Positions 18,039 to 26,607 are shown, counted from the first letter of the stretch. The stretch is DNA of 64,000 bases from Bacteroidota bacterium (GCA_016718825.1 JADKCL010000006.1:248001-312000), one strand, 5' to 3'. Numbers and translations are program-made. Notes: generated by a model not told the origin, from the sequence alone.

Positions 18039-19014
18039 AGGTGTCGGCGGAAACATGGTGGATGCCTTGATTGCCGAGCGCAAGAAAAACGGGCGTTATA
18101 CCAGCCTGTTTGACATGTGCAAACGCATTCCGACGGGAAGCATGAACCGGAAAGCCTTGGAACAACTCGCCTACGCGGGCGCCTTGGACACCTTCGAAAT
18201 CAGGCGTCCGCAGTATTTTGAGCCGATCGATGGCACGAGCAATCTTTTGGAAAAGGCAGTCCAATATGGCAACAAGATTCAGTTAGAGAAGAATAGCTCG
18301 CAAGTGAGCCTGTTTGGTGCGAGCACGGGTGCTGTGGGAGGAATCCAAGAGCCCAAGGTGCCTGCCGCCGAGGATTGGACGCTCATGGAAAAGCTGAACT
18401 TTGAAAAAGATGTCATCGGATTTTTCCTGTCAGGACATCCGTTGGATACCTATAAGCTGGAAATCAAGAGCTTCACGAGCACGGGCTTGGTCGATATCGA
18501 GAAATTCAAGAACAAGGAACTTCGCATCGCTGGAATCGTTACGAAAAAGCGGGAGGGTATGACCCGGAAAGGCAACAAGTTTGCCACTTTCGGGCTCGAG
18601 GACTTTTCGGGAGCTGTCGAATTGGCATTGTTTGGAGATGACTTTGCGAAGTTTCGCAACTACATCGAGGTCAACAACATGCTCTTCATCAATGCCAAAT
18701 ATGTCCCCGGCTTCCGTGACCAAAACGAATTCGAACTCAAGATCGTCGACATCAAGTTCTTGGCAGACACAGTTGAGAAATTGTCGAAACGTCTTTGCCT
18801 TGACATTCCTTTGAATGTGATCGACGACAACCTTGTTTTTGAGTTGGAGGCGCTTTTTGCGGCGAATAAGGGCAAATGCGCGCTGGAATTCAACATTGTG
18901 GACCGGGAAAACCGCATAACTGTGCCTTTGACGAGTCGCACAATGATGGTGCAGCCCGGTCTTGAATTGATCCAAGCCTTGGAAACATTTGACATCGAAT
19001 ACCAGTTGAAGTAG
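18001..19014 (+). CDS. dnaE: DNA polymerase III alpha subunit DnaE, C-terminal part
   Basis: Continuation of dnaE after the frameshift; the ATG at 18001 is internal. GHIRFGLEAIKGVGGNMVDA is the conserved segment that in other DnaE proteins directly follows the sequence ending the upstream frame. A helix-hairpin-helix-like region, the late-thumb TLMEKLNFEKDVIGFFLSGH motif near residue 128, and an OB-fold (LRIAGIVTKKREGMTRKGNK, then FATFGLEDFSGAVELALFGD) are present. The C-terminal domain resembles the usual clamp/tau-interacting tail but has no clear beta-binding pentapeptide. trxA follows 39 bases after the stop. Confidence 0.88.
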   Translation: MPGHIRFGLEAIKGVGGNMVDALIAERKKNGRYTSLFDMCKRIPTGSMNRKALEQLAYAGALDTFEIRRPQYFEPIDGTSNLLEKAVQYGNKIQLEKNSSQVSLFGASTGAVGGIQEPKVPAAEDWTLMEKLNFEKDVIGFFLSGHPLDTYKLEIKSFTSTGLVDIEKFKNKELRIAGIVTKKREGMTRKGNKFATFGLEDFSGAVELALFGDDFAKFRNYIEVNNMLFINAKYVPGFRDQNEFELKIVDIKFLADTVEKLSKRLCLDIPLNVIDDNLVFELEALFAANKGKCALEFNIVDRENRITVPLTSRTMMVQPGLELIQALETFDIEYQLK

Positions 19015-19053
19015 GAATTCCTTAGATTCGAATACTTGAAACAATAAGATACT

Positions 19054-19383
19054 ATGAGTGTGGAACACAAAACTCTGGAAATCACCGACGCCAACTTCGA
19101 GGAACTGGTGTTGAAGTCTGACAAGCCCGTCATCGTCGATTACTGGGCAACATGGTGCGGCCCTTGCAAGATGCTGAGCCCGATTGTCGAGGAGCTTGCC
19201 AAAGAAATGGATGGCCAAGTGGTTTTCGGCAAAATGGATGTTCAGAAGAATATGACTGGGACCAAATACGGCGTTTCGGCACTTCCAACACTGATGTTCT
19301 TCAAAGGAGGCCAGAAAGTCGAGAGCATCATGGGCGTACCGACAAAAGCAAAACTCAAGGAAAAGGCACAGTCAATGCTTTGA
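19054..19383 (+). CDS. trxA: Thioredoxin
   Basis: 109 residues, the family's usual length. It reduces disulphides in cytoplasmic proteins and is recycled by thioredoxin reductase. The active site is WCGPCK with C35 and C38, preceded by VIVDYWATWCGP. The cis-proline loop is SALPTLMFF, and the helix-forming C-terminus ends KEKAQSML. It has no signal peptide. A strong terminator lies 20 bases after the stop. It may be transcribed with dnaE (39-base gap). Confidence 0.95.
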   Translation: MSVEHKTLEITDANFEELVLKSDKPVIVDYWATWCGPCKMLSPIVEELAKEMDGQVVFGKMDVQKNMTGTKYGVSALPTLMFFKGGQKVESIMGVPTKAKLKEKAQSML

Positions 19384-19403
19384 TCTATTCGACGCTTTTC
19401 TTG

Positions 19404-19446
19404 AATTCCTGGAGCAGGCATCTGTCTACTCCAGGAATTTTTATTT
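19404..19446 (+). terminator. Intrinsic terminator after trxA
   Basis: The perfect 11-bp stem AATTCCTGGAG (19404-19414) / CTCCAGGAATT (19429-19439) is followed by TTTATTT. It also marks the end of the convergent lipoprotein gene that stops at 19441. Confidence 0.85.
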
Positions 19447-20430
19447 ACCTCCACAACGCATCCCGGGAGTGATGACCAAAAGGCGGGGAATCACACTCAC
19501 AGCCTCCATTTGCAATTGAACCCGTTCTGTTTCCAAGGCCACGATTTCCTGCTCCCATGCAGCGCGATCACTTGGCGTAATGGTCACAGGGTTTCCCTGT
19601 GGAAGTTGAATTTTGACCCTCAGCGTATCAATTTTGCCTTTGATGGCATCAATTCTTGGCAAAATCTCCTTCTCACGTTGCGCTTTGTCAGACAATGCCA
19701 TGGCGATACCCAATTCCTTGACAAAGGTCGAGACGCGATACAACAATTGGTCACGGAAGCGTAGCAAATAGTTTCCCGTACTGCCGAACTTCTCCACTTG
19801 AATGCGCGTTTTAGCCGAATCTAGATAGGTTTGTTGCGCTTCCAGCTTGACCAGATAGGTTTTGCCGACCTCCTTGCTGAGATCCAATTTTCTTGGACGG
19901 ATCGAAAAGCACGCGTCTTCGTTGCAGTGGCGAGCCTGCGTATCTGAGTCAAAATCATTGTTGATTTTAGGCGCCCTGCCGGGTTTCAGCGTTCCTTCTG
20001 GCGCAATGGATTGACAATCTTCACAGTAGAATGCAAGATGTAACTCCGATTGGCTTTTGATTTCCACAAGGTAGGTTCCTTCTGTTTGCAACTTGGTCGA
20101 ATCGATTTCCCAATAAAACGGGAACTTGATCGGACTGACTTCTTCATCAAAATCTTTGTTTCTGCGGTAGTAATGAAGAATGTATTGTTTGTTGCCAACG
20201 GCCCTTGCTAGATTTTCAGGGCGCATTGCCAAGGCCTGGATATCCTCCAATTCAAGTCCCGGTTGCAGCTTTCCCCCAGGCCTCGCCAATTCATTCGTCG
20301 TGGAAAGTATGGATTCGAGGCAGGTTTCACTGTTGGGGGCAAGGCGGATGGCAAAGCGGTCGTCATCGCAACCAGCGAGAACGGCAGCAACCAATAACGT
20401 AAGTGTCACGAGAAGTTTATTTCGAATCAT
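19441..20430 (-). CDS. Putative outer-membrane or periplasmic lipoprotein, unknown function
   Basis: 329 residues from the ATG at 20430. An in-frame ATG at 20619 would add 63 polar residues ahead of an obvious lipoprotein signal, and a full TAnnTTTG match at 20497-20504 lies inside that extension, so the later start is preferred. The signal MIRNKLLVTLTLLVAAVLAG ends at the lipobox LAGC (C21), followed by DDD. The mature part is mostly beta and contains four further cysteines in pairs (FYCEDCQS, HCNEDACFS), then a coiled-coil-like helical end (LPRIDAIKGKIDTLRVKI, WEQEIVALETERVQLQMEA). No family was recognised. It is divergent from the SEC-C gene at 20638. Confidence 0.7.
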   Translation of the reverse strand: MIRNKLLVTLTLLVAAVLAGCDDDRFAIRLAPNSETCLESILSTTNELARPGGKLQPGLELEDIQALAMRPENLARAVGNKQYILHYYRRNKDFDEEVSPIKFPFYWEIDSTKLQTEGTYLVEIKSQSELHLAFYCEDCQSIAPEGTLKPGRAPKINNDFDSDTQARHCNEDACFSIRPRKLDLSKEVGKTYLVKLEAQQTYLDSAKTRIQVEKFGSTGNYLLRFRDQLLYRVSTFVKELGIAMALSDKAQREKEILPRIDAIKGKIDTLRVKIQLPQGNPVTITPSDRAAWEQEIVALETERVQLQMEAVSVIPRLLVITPGMRCGGK

Positions 20431-20496
20431 CGTCTTTTTCAATCCTAGGGTAGGAATCATCGGGCATTCAGAACCCTGTTTTTCAGCCTTTACACC

Positions 20497-20504
20497 CAAA
20501 AATA
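20497..20504 (-). promoter_or_regulatory. -7 element of the lipoprotein gene (TATTTTTG)
   Basis: Minus-strand TATTTTTG fully matches TAnnTTTG, 66 bases before the ATG at 20430. It argues against the upstream start at 20619. Confidence 0.4.
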
Positions 20505-20637
20505 GACTTTTCTCTTGACGAAAAGCTTTTTTCATACAAGTCGGTTCAGATTTTTGAATGACAATTTTTTTTTCCAAATTCGATTCATAGTTCAATAGTT
20601 CGGATTTCATGTATCGCATTCATTTTACAGCTCGCTC

Positions 20638-21690
20638 ATGACAATGAACGATTTGCTCTCAGAGTGGAATGAGGAGCATCCGCTTTCCAATGGCAATGAA
20701 GATTGGAAGGCCATTCCCGGCATACCCGCTTTTCAACATCCTGAAATCCAGCATCTTTATGCTTGGGGATTTGATATTCCGACGGCGGTCGTCAAAAGGA
20801 TACTTTCACTGCCGGTGGAGTCCTTGATTTTGGACTTGGAGCTTGTGCTGCAAGACGCCGATGACCGGTATGCGGCCTATCTCCAACGTGAGGAAGCAGC
20901 CAAGGAGCCATTGCCCTTGAGCCTGATTTCATTCCCCGTTCACGCGATTTTCCTCCTTGCCGAACTCAAAGCCACCAATAGCCTCGGAAAAGTCTGCCGA
21001 TTCCTGGGCAAAAATCCTGAAATGGTGGATTATTGGCTGGCAGACCATCTCTCCGAAGATTTGTGGTTGGCGTTGTTCAAACTTGGCAAGGACAATTTGG
21101 AGCGTCTGCAGAAATTCGCACGCAACCACGATGCCGATTGGCGTGCAAGGGCGGCTGCAACAGCAGCCGTGGCACAGGTTGCTTGGCACTATTCCGCCCG
21201 TCGCAAGGAGGTTTTTGCCTGGTTTGAAGCATTTTTTGGGTATTACCTGGAAGAATTTCAAGATGACGATGATGCCCTGCTGCTCGGTGCTACCATTTCC
21301 GAAGTCGCCGACTTGCGTGCGCCTGACCTGCTTGATGCAATTGAAAGCCTCTTTAATGAGGATTTTGTAGAAACCTCCACATGCGGATCCTTCCTGGAAG
21401 TTCAGGGAGATATGTATGAGCCCGTCAACAATTGGGCAAAAAGACCGATCAAAAGCATTTTTGATGTCTACGAGCACTTTACGGATACTTGGGAAGCCTA
21501 CTCCGACCCGGGAGATGATGATGATGCCGAATTACTGAGCGGCGGTGCCTTCATGCAATCCAAGGACAAAAACAAAGGTTTGGCATCGTTCAATCCCAAT
21601 CCACAGCTGCCCAAGAAGGAACCCACACCCGGCCGCAACGACCTTTGCCCCTGCGGTAGCGGGAAGAAGTATAAAAAGTGCCACGGCTGA
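20638..21690 (+). CDS. DUF1186 protein with C-terminal SEC-C zinc motif
   Basis: 350 residues, no signal peptide, cytoplasmic. The body is an alpha-helical repeat of the DUF1186 kind (FPVHAIFLLAELKATNSLGK, LLLGATISEVADLRAPDLLD). The last 18 residues form the SEC-C zinc-binding motif, GRNDLCPCGSGKKYKKCHG, with ligands C-x-C and CH. The same motif ends SecA and many unrelated proteins. A protein-binding or quality-control role is possible but unproven. Two ATGs (20638, 20644) are candidate starts. The region 20431-20637 is shared with the divergent lipoprotein gene. Confidence 0.8.
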   Translation: MTMNDLLSEWNEEHPLSNGNEDWKAIPGIPAFQHPEIQHLYAWGFDIPTAVVKRILSLPVESLILDLELVLQDADDRYAAYLQREEAAKEPLPLSLISFPVHAIFLLAELKATNSLGKVCRFLGKNPEMVDYWLADHLSEDLWLALFKLGKDNLERLQKFARNHDADWRARAAATAAVAQVAWHYSARRKEVFAWFEAFFGYYLEEFQDDDDALLLGATISEVADLRAPDLLDAIESLFNEDFVETSTCGSFLEVQGDMYEPVNNWAKRPIKSIFDVYEHFTDTWEAYSDPGDDDDAELLSGGAFMQSKDKNKGLASFNPNPQLPKKEPTPGRNDLCPCGSGKKYKKCHG

Positions 21691-21691
21691 T

Positions 21692-21836
21692 CAGAATTCT
21701 CAGAATTCACAGAATTTCCAGAATCGAATACTGATTAGAATTTGAAGGATTGCAATAATTCAAAGTAGTATCGAATTCTCGCAACCGTTCTCAAATTCAA
21801 CAAGCATGTGAATTCTGCTAATTCTGTAAATTCTGA
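21692..21836. repeat. Inverted pair of AATTCTG repeats between convergent genes
   Basis: CAGAATTCTCAGAATTCACA then GAATTTCCAGAAT at 21692-21724 is the inverse of the AATTCTG array at 21793-21836. Together they could fold into a large imperfect hairpin between the SEC-C gene and the convergent PLP-enzyme gene. The 21793-21836 arm is a near copy of 15442-15486 upstream of dnaE. Confidence 0.5.
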
Positions 21837-21837
21837 T

Positions 21838-22998
21838 TCAGACAACAGAAAGTGCCTGCTCCAAGTCCGCGATCAACTCCTCTGGCGATTCCAATCCGAC
21901 GTAGAGTCTGACAAAATTCCAGGGGAGGGGTGACTCGCTGTAGTTTTGACTCGTGTACAGTGTACAAATGGGGAATTGAAGGCTTTCGTGGCCGCCCCAA
22001 CTGCAGGCGAGGAGGAAGCGTTGCAGGGCGTCGCTGAAGCGTTCGGCAGCGGCGAGGTCGGGCGCATTGAGCAGGATGGAGAATTGACCGGTGCCTTGGC
22101 GCATCAGTTTTTTGGCCAATTCATACTGCGGATGGCTCGGTGAATAAGGGTAAATGACACGTTCGATTTTGGGATGTTGCTCCAAGTAAGCGACGACCTT
22201 GGCCGTGGTAGCCGCGACGCGGTCCATCCGGATTTGTAGCGTGCGCAGCCCGCGAATCATCAGCCAAGCCTCATTCGGAGAAATGATGCCGCCGAGGGTC
22301 ATGAATTCGCCTTTGAAAATCTCCTCGGCAATCGCACGGCTGCAACAGAGCACGCCCGCGACCATGTCGCTATGCCCGCTCAGGTATTTGCTCGCGCTGT
22401 GTACGACAATGTCGATGCCCATTTCGATCGGCCGCTGATTGAGCGGCGTCGCATAGCTGTTGTCGATCACCGTACGGATGCCCCTTGACTTGGCCAAGGC
22501 GGCCACCGCTGGGATGTCTTGCAGCTCAAACGTCATCGAATTCGGGCTCTCCAGCATAAAAAGCCGGGTATTGGGCTTGCAGGCCGCCTCCCAATTTTCG
22601 ACCAAGGTGCCGTCGATATAGGTGGTTTCGACGCCAAAGCGCTTCAGAATCTTGCTCAGTAATTTGCCCGTCCAGGAGTACGGCTTTTGTACACACACCA
22701 CATGGTCGCCTGCTTGGAGGCCTTGCATCACGGCGGCTGCGACTGCGGCACTGCCACTCGCGAAGGCCAACGCAGCTTCTGCGCCTTCCAATGCTGCGAT
22801 TTTCTGCTGTAAAACCGCCACCGTCGGGTTGTGGCCGCGGGTGTAAAACGGCACGTCCATCTCGTCTTCCAAGGAAGCCCGCATGGCCGCGACATTCGGG
22901 AAGCAGAAGTTGCTGCTTTGATACAAAGGCGTGGAGACCGAGCCGTAATGACGCTCGCGGTCTTCGCCCAACTCATTCAAAATGTAGGAGATATCCAT
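21838..22998 (-). CDS. Trans-sulfuration family PLP enzyme (cystathionine gamma-synthase/lyase or methionine gamma-lyase type)
   Basis: 386 residues from the ATG at 22998; the ten-residue extension to 23028 derives from a dispersed-repeat-like sequence (revcomp of GCCACGAAGACACTAAGGCA) and is discounted. Family signatures are GSVSTPLYQSSNF near residue 20, FYTRGHNPTVAVLQ near 50, FASGSAAVAAAVMQG near 80, VIDNSYATPLNQRP near 175, and the PLP lysine K204 in HSASKYLSGHSD. The protein lacks any signal peptide. Enzymes of this fold make or break C-S bonds of homocysteine, cystathionine or methionine; the substrate cannot be set from sequence alone. A RidA gene ends 43 bases upstream, which fits, because such enzymes can release reactive enamines. 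Confidence 0.85.
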   Translation of the reverse strand: MDISYILNELGEDRERHYGSVSTPLYQSSNFCFPNVAAMRASLEDEMDVPFYTRGHNPTVAVLQQKIAALEGAEAALAFASGSAAVAAAVMQGLQAGDHVVCVQKPYSWTGKLLSKILKRFGVETTYIDGTLVENWEAACKPNTRLFMLESPNSMTFELQDIPAVAALAKSRGIRTVIDNSYATPLNQRPIEMGIDIVVHSASKYLSGHSDMVAGVLCCSRAIAEEIFKGEFMTLGGIISPNEAWLMIRGLRTLQIRMDRVAATTAKVVAYLEQHPKIERVIYPYSPSHPQYELAKKLMRQGTGQFSILLNAPDLAAAERFSDALQRFLLACSWGGHESLQFPICTLYTSQNYSESPLPWNFVRLYVGLESPEELIADLEQALSVV

Positions 22999-23041
22999 GT
23001 TTTTTGCCACGAAGACACTAAGGCACAAAGAAACGATTTGC

Positions 23042-23434
23042 TTACAGGGCAGCCGGGATCATTGCCACCATCGAAATTTCGACTTTGACGTCTTTGGGTA
23101 GGCTGTGGACCCAAACGGTTTCCCTCGCTGGGTAGTCGCCGTCAAAATGGCTGCCGTAGATTTCATTCACCGTGGCGAAATTCTCGCCCGGAGCGAGGAA
23201 AATTGTCGTTTTGATGACCTGGGCAAAGGTTGTTCCAGCGGCTGATAGAATGGCCTCCAGATTTTTCATCACCTGCTTGCATTGGACATCCAACGGGCCA
23301 TGGTTGACTTCGTTGGTGGCAGGATCGATGGCAATTTGGCCGGAGACGTAGAGAATATGGCCGACGGCCACCGCTTGGCTATAGGGGCCGATCGCTGCGG
23401 GTGCCTTGGACGTGTGAATGATTTCCTTTTTCAT
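23042..23434 (-). CDS. ridA: RidA family enamine/imine deaminase
   Basis: 130 residues, the usual length. RidA proteins hydrolyse 2-aminoacrylate and related imines released by PLP enzymes, protecting other PLP enzymes. Conserved features are the N-terminal PAAIGPYSQAV, the central YVSGQIAIDP, the substrate-binding arginine in YPARETVWV, and the C-terminal glutamate strand VEISMVAMIPA. Cytoplasmic homotrimer in the family. The stop is 43 bases before the trans-sulfuration enzyme start on the same strand, so the pair probably forms an operon. Confidence 0.9.
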   Translation of the reverse strand: MKKEIIHTSKAPAAIGPYSQAVAVGHILYVSGQIAIDPATNEVNHGPLDVQCKQVMKNLEAILSAAGTTFAQVIKTTIFLAPGENFATVNEIYGSHFDGDYPARETVWVHSLPKDVKVEISMVAMIPAAL

Positions 23435-23501
23435 CAGTATTGGAATTGATTGTCAATATTAGGAAAACCAAGGCATTCAGCGCCTATCGAGAATACCGAA
23501 A

Positions 23502-23828
23502 TCATTCAATTTCCTTCAGAATTTCGTCCAATTCTTTGTCGGAAATGTTGTCTCTCTCCGATTTGTCATAGACCAATAACAGGAACACCTTTTCACCCTG
23601 AATCTCAATGAAGGTAATCACTCTGGCCCCGACAGACTTTCCTTTTCCCTTTGAGGAAATTGCAATTTTAATTTTGTAGCAATTTGGCCGAATTTCAATC
23701 CCTTGAACAGGTTGTTTCTCAAGGGAATCGATTAACAAACCAAGATCTTCGTCAAAGGATCTATACCGCTTCTTCAATGCTTTCGCAGCTCGGCGGAATG
23801 CTTGTGTGACAACGATTTCAAAGCTCAT
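23502..23828 (-). CDS. RelE/ParE-like toxin of a type II toxin-antitoxin pair
   Basis: 108 residues. The start FEIVVTQAFRRAAKALKKRY, the GIEIRPNCYKIKIAISSKGK core and ARVITFIEIQGEKVFLLLVY strands match the RelE/ParE toxin fold, with a helical end (KSERDNISDKELDEILKEI). Its start overlaps the upstream antitoxin gene by 11 bases, the usual arrangement. RelE members cleave mRNA on the ribosome and ParE members poison gyrase; which applies here cannot be told. Confidence 0.75.
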   Translation of the reverse strand: MSFEIVVTQAFRRAAKALKKRYRSFDEDLGLLIDSLEKQPVQGIEIRPNCYKIKIAISSKGKGKSVGARVITFIEIQGEKVFLLLVYDKSERDNISDKELDEILKEIE

Positions 23829-24024
23829 TGAGCAATTCCCTCGCCGTTTGAAGCTTGACTTCTCCGCGTTTTGCGCGATTCACCTCATTGACAGCCTCCT
23901 TCAGTTCCTCCAACACCCTCGCTTTTTCCTTCGAAGCCTCATCCAGCTTCACAAAAGAAAAATTCTTGAGCAGCTCCAAAATGAACGCCGCCTTGTCGTC
24001 TCGCACTTCGATTGTCATTTTCAT
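23818..24024 (-). CDS. Antitoxin partner of the RelE/ParE-like toxin
   Basis: 68 residues, highly charged. The N-terminal MTIEVRDDKAAFILELLKNF forms a short strand and helix, and the remainder (ASKEKARVLEELKEAVNEVN) is a long helix likely to wrap the toxin. It lacks a clear ribbon-helix-helix or HTH, so autoregulation is uncertain. It overlaps the toxin gene, which follows on the same strand. No strong promoter was found in the 160 bases shared with the divergent gene at 24187. Confidence 0.7.
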   Translation of the reverse strand: MKMTIEVRDDKAAFILELLKNFSFVKLDEASKEKARVLEELKEAVNEVNRAKRGEVKLQTARELLNEL

Positions 24025-24167
24025 CGGTCAATTCAATTTTTGTGTACTCCGGATATCAACCCTTTACAAACCAAAAATACTGAGTTTTTCCTCGAATCGC
24101 AATCCGGCAGGCTGACCTTTTCCCCGCTTTTTCCCCTTCAAAATTCGGTTTGAAGCGTCATCTTACT

Positions 24168-24175
24168 TAATTTTG
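24168..24175 (+). promoter_or_regulatory. -7 element (TAATTTTG) of the acidic 3HCDH-like gene
   Basis: TAATTTTG fully matches TAnnTTTG and ends 11 bases before the ATG at 24187. TTG at 24150-24152 lies 15 bases upstream. Confidence 0.5.
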
Positions 24176-24186
24176 CAGCAAATTCA

Positions 24187-25116
24187 ATGACGATGAAAAA
24201 GGTACTTGTGGTCGGTGACGCAGAGCGCGTAAAGGAGTTCAAAATGCTGAATTTGCAGCATGCAGAGGTCACATATCATGAATACGCGAGTTTCGATTCG
24301 ATGGAATTGGACTGGAACAGCGAAAGTACTTTTGGTGAAGGCGCGGAGGATGAAGACGAGGACGAAGATGACAACGAACTTGTTTTTGGTGAAGCCGTTG
24401 ATGATGAGGAAGATGATTTGATTTTTGTCGAGGAAGACGACGACGAGGAGGGGGAAGAGGCCGACGACGAAGGTGGCGATGAATATGTGTTTGGCGGACG
24501 ATGGGAAGATGACGACGATGATGAGCATGACGATTCGCCCGACACCGACGGTTATGACATCATTTTCGACTTGAATTTTGATGATGACGAGAGTTCGTTT
24601 GTGAACTATCTCTACAATGAAGGGCAGGTGGTGATCGCTTGCGCTGTCAAAAAATCATTGGCAGAGATGGTCAGCGGATTCGAGCACATGGATTGCAAAA
24701 TATTTGGAATGAATGCTTTGCCAACGTTTATTGATCGGCCAAAGCTCGAAATGAGCATGATCGAACGGGCAGATCACATGATTCTCGAGGCAACGATGAA
24801 GACCCTCGGACTCGAATACGAACTCGTGCAGGATCAGGTCGGAATGGTCACGCCGCGTGTCGTTTCCATGATCATCAACGAAGCGGCTTTTGTCTTGGGC
24901 GAAGGTACAGCCACCGTCGAGGCGGTGGATCAGGCAATGAAACTCGGGACCAACTATCCACAGGGACCGTTTGAATGGTGCGACAAAATCGGCGTTTGGA
25001 ACGTTGTGGAGGTGATTGAAGCACTGCACAAAACCTACGGAGACGGAAAGTACAAACTGGCACCTGCCTTGCGCAGGCAGCGTGACTTGGACTTGCGTTT
25101 CTATCCGCAGCCCTGA
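24187..25116 (+). CDS. 3-hydroxyacyl-CoA dehydrogenase C-terminal domain protein with long acidic insert
   Basis: 309 residues. The C-terminal 110 residues match the helical 3HCDH domain: EYELVQDQVGMVTPRVVSMI, INEAAFVLGEGTATVEAVDQ, AMKLGTNYPQGPFEWCDKIG. The N-terminal part is a degenerate Rossmann-like half (MKKVLVVGDAERVKEF, then GQVVIACAVKKSLAEMV and CKIFGMNALPTFIDRPKLEM) without a clear GxGxxG nucleotide loop. Between them, residues about 54-137 consist largely of Asp and Glu (GEGAEDEDEDEDDNELVFGE and later WEDDDDDEHDD). The insert is almost certainly disordered. Full catalytic activity is doubtful because the NAD site seems eroded. It could act as a regulatory or metal-binding paralogue. 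A promoter sits directly before the start. Confidence 0.7.
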   Translation: MTMKKVLVVGDAERVKEFKMLNLQHAEVTYHEYASFDSMELDWNSESTFGEGAEDEDEDEDDNELVFGEAVDDEEDDLIFVEEDDDEEGEEADDEGGDEYVFGGRWEDDDDDEHDDSPDTDGYDIIFDLNFDDDESSFVNYLYNEGQVVIACAVKKSLAEMVSGFEHMDCKIFGMNALPTFIDRPKLEMSMIERADHMILEATMKTLGLEYELVQDQVGMVTPRVVSMIINEAAFVLGEGTATVEAVDQAMKLGTNYPQGPFEWCDKIGVWNVVEVIEALHKTYGDGKYKLAPALRRQRDLDLRFYPQP

Positions 25117-25143
25117 TCTCGGCCATTTGTTTAAATTGGTCTT

Positions 25144-26607
25144 GTGAAATGGAATCCGTCAGTGAAAATTCCGCAACGGCCTTGGGTGCTCGCTTTGGTT
25201 GTTTTTGCAGTCAATCTCCTGCTCAAAGCACTGTTTTTGGGCGCACAGGACATTGCCCTTGACGAACCATTTACCTTGTTTTGGGCACAGCGTCCTCTCG
25301 GTGATATTCTGGAACTTGCAAAAAACGAGAACAATCCGCCGCTTCATTTCCTGATTGAACATATCTGGATTCGCTTTTTCGGAATCGGGCCGTTCAGCGT
25401 ACGCTTCCCTTCCTTGATTTTCAGCAGTCTTTGTGCCGCGACGGTTTTTCATGTCGGGCAGCGTCACTTTGGTTGGGTTGCCGGCGTCGGGGCAAGTTTG
25501 CTTTTCACCTTCTCCACGGAGCAAATCTATTATTCCCACGAGGCAAGAACCTATGCCTTGCTGAGCCTGCTTGTCGCTTTGTCGATCGGTAGCTTTCTAC
25601 AGATTTTGGACGAGCCACGACGTATTCGGCCCTATTTGCTTTTGGGCATCTGGAATATCCTGTTGATTTATAGCCATTTTCTAGGAATTTGGGTGCTCCT
25701 CCTTCAGGCAGTATGCGTGTTGGCGGTTCAAGAGCGCCGCGTTTTAATTCCTCGTTTTCTGGTGCTTTATCTGGCTATTCTCCTTGCTTATGCGCCCAAT
25801 CTTTATGCCTTGCTGATGCGCCTCCGGTCTGTGGCGGCAACGCCGACGTGGGTGCCCAAACCGCATTGGACCCAGCTTTATGGCCATGTGAACATTTTCT
25901 GGAACGGAAAGTGGGCCACGATCGCCTGCATTGTGGTGGTGATCATCGGGTTGGTATTGACTTTTCGCAACGGCGGTAAAGGCCAATTTGCTGGCGACCG
26001 AAGGCAATTGCGCAAGGCGCTCATTTTGGGTGCGATGTTTGCCGGCATTTACCTGGGCATCTATATTCAATCCTTGGTATTCACACCGGCTTTCATTCCG
26101 CGGTATCTCAGTTGGGTTTCCGTTCCATTTTTCATGGCGGTTGCAGCACTCTTCACCTTGCTATTTGCGGATGTCCGGTGGCGAATGGCCGGATTCGGGT
26201 TGATTGTGGCTGCGATGCTCCCGGGTTTCAAGCTGAATCCGGGGAATGACCGGGCTGTGAAGCCGATGGTGGAGTTTGTCAGGCAATCCATGCAACCCGG
26301 GACAATTTTGATCATTGCCCCCGACTATTTTGACAAGACCTATCTCTATCATGCCGACCTTCCTCTGTTCCAGGATTATTTGCACTGGCAGGAGAAATTT
26401 GCTGCAAAGGGCATTTTTCCAGTCAATGGCTTTTCATCCCTGCCAACCCAGGCCTTGGCCGCGGCGCAGCGGGTCGTGCTCATCGATGCCGATATTCAGT
26501 CGGTTTATCCGCAAAATGGGATTCTTGATGGCTTGAAAGCAGATTTTCAAGTGAAACAGGACCAAAATTTCGAAAAGGCGATGCGGGTTTATGTGTTGGA
26601 AAGGTAG
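25144..26607 (+). CDS. GT39-type membrane glycosyltransferase (ArnT/PMT-like)
   Basis: 487 residues from a GTG start at 25144. About ten to eleven membrane helices cover residues 15-380, followed by a short soluble tail. The first loop carries the GT39/GT-C hallmark acidic pair in ALDEPFTLFWAQ, followed by NENNPPLHFLIEHIWIRFFG and SVRFPSLIFSSL. Such enzymes transfer a sugar from a polyprenyl-phosphate donor to proteins or lipids on the periplasmic face. A polyprenol-phosphate-mannose synthase is encoded convergently 26 bases downstream, a fitting donor source. The acceptor is unknown. Confidence 0.78.
   Translation: MKWNPSVKIPQRPWVLALVVFAVNLLLKALFLGAQDIALDEPFTLFWAQRPLGDILELAKNENNPPLHFLIEHIWIRFFGIGPFSVRFPSLIFSSLCAATVFHVGQRHFGWVAGVGASLLFTFSTEQIYYSHEARTYALLSLLVALSIGSFLQILDEPRRIRPYLLLGIWNILLIYSHFLGIWVLLLQAVCVLAVQERRVLIPRFLVLYLAILLAYAPNLYALLMRLRSVAATPTWVPKPHWTQLYGHVNIFWNGKWATIACIVVVIIGLVLTFRNGGKGQFAGDRRQLRKALILGAMFAGIYLGIYIQSLVFTPAFIPRYLSWVSVPFFMAVAALFTLLFADVRWRMAGFGLIVAAMLPGFKLNPGNDRAVKPMVEFVRQSMQPGTILIIAPDYFDKTYLYHADLPLFQDYLHWQEKFAAKGIFPVNGFSSLPTQALAAAQRVVLIDADIQSVYPQNGILDGLKADFQVKQDQNFEKAMRVYVLER

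Noticed and set aside
15447..18083. 878-codon minus-strand open frame
   Set aside because: Antisense shadow of dnaE; no domain resemblance, while the plus strand encodes clear polymerase motifs.
15501..19014. Split-intein DnaE
   Set aside because: The break is a simple frame change with no intein motifs and no intervening sequence.
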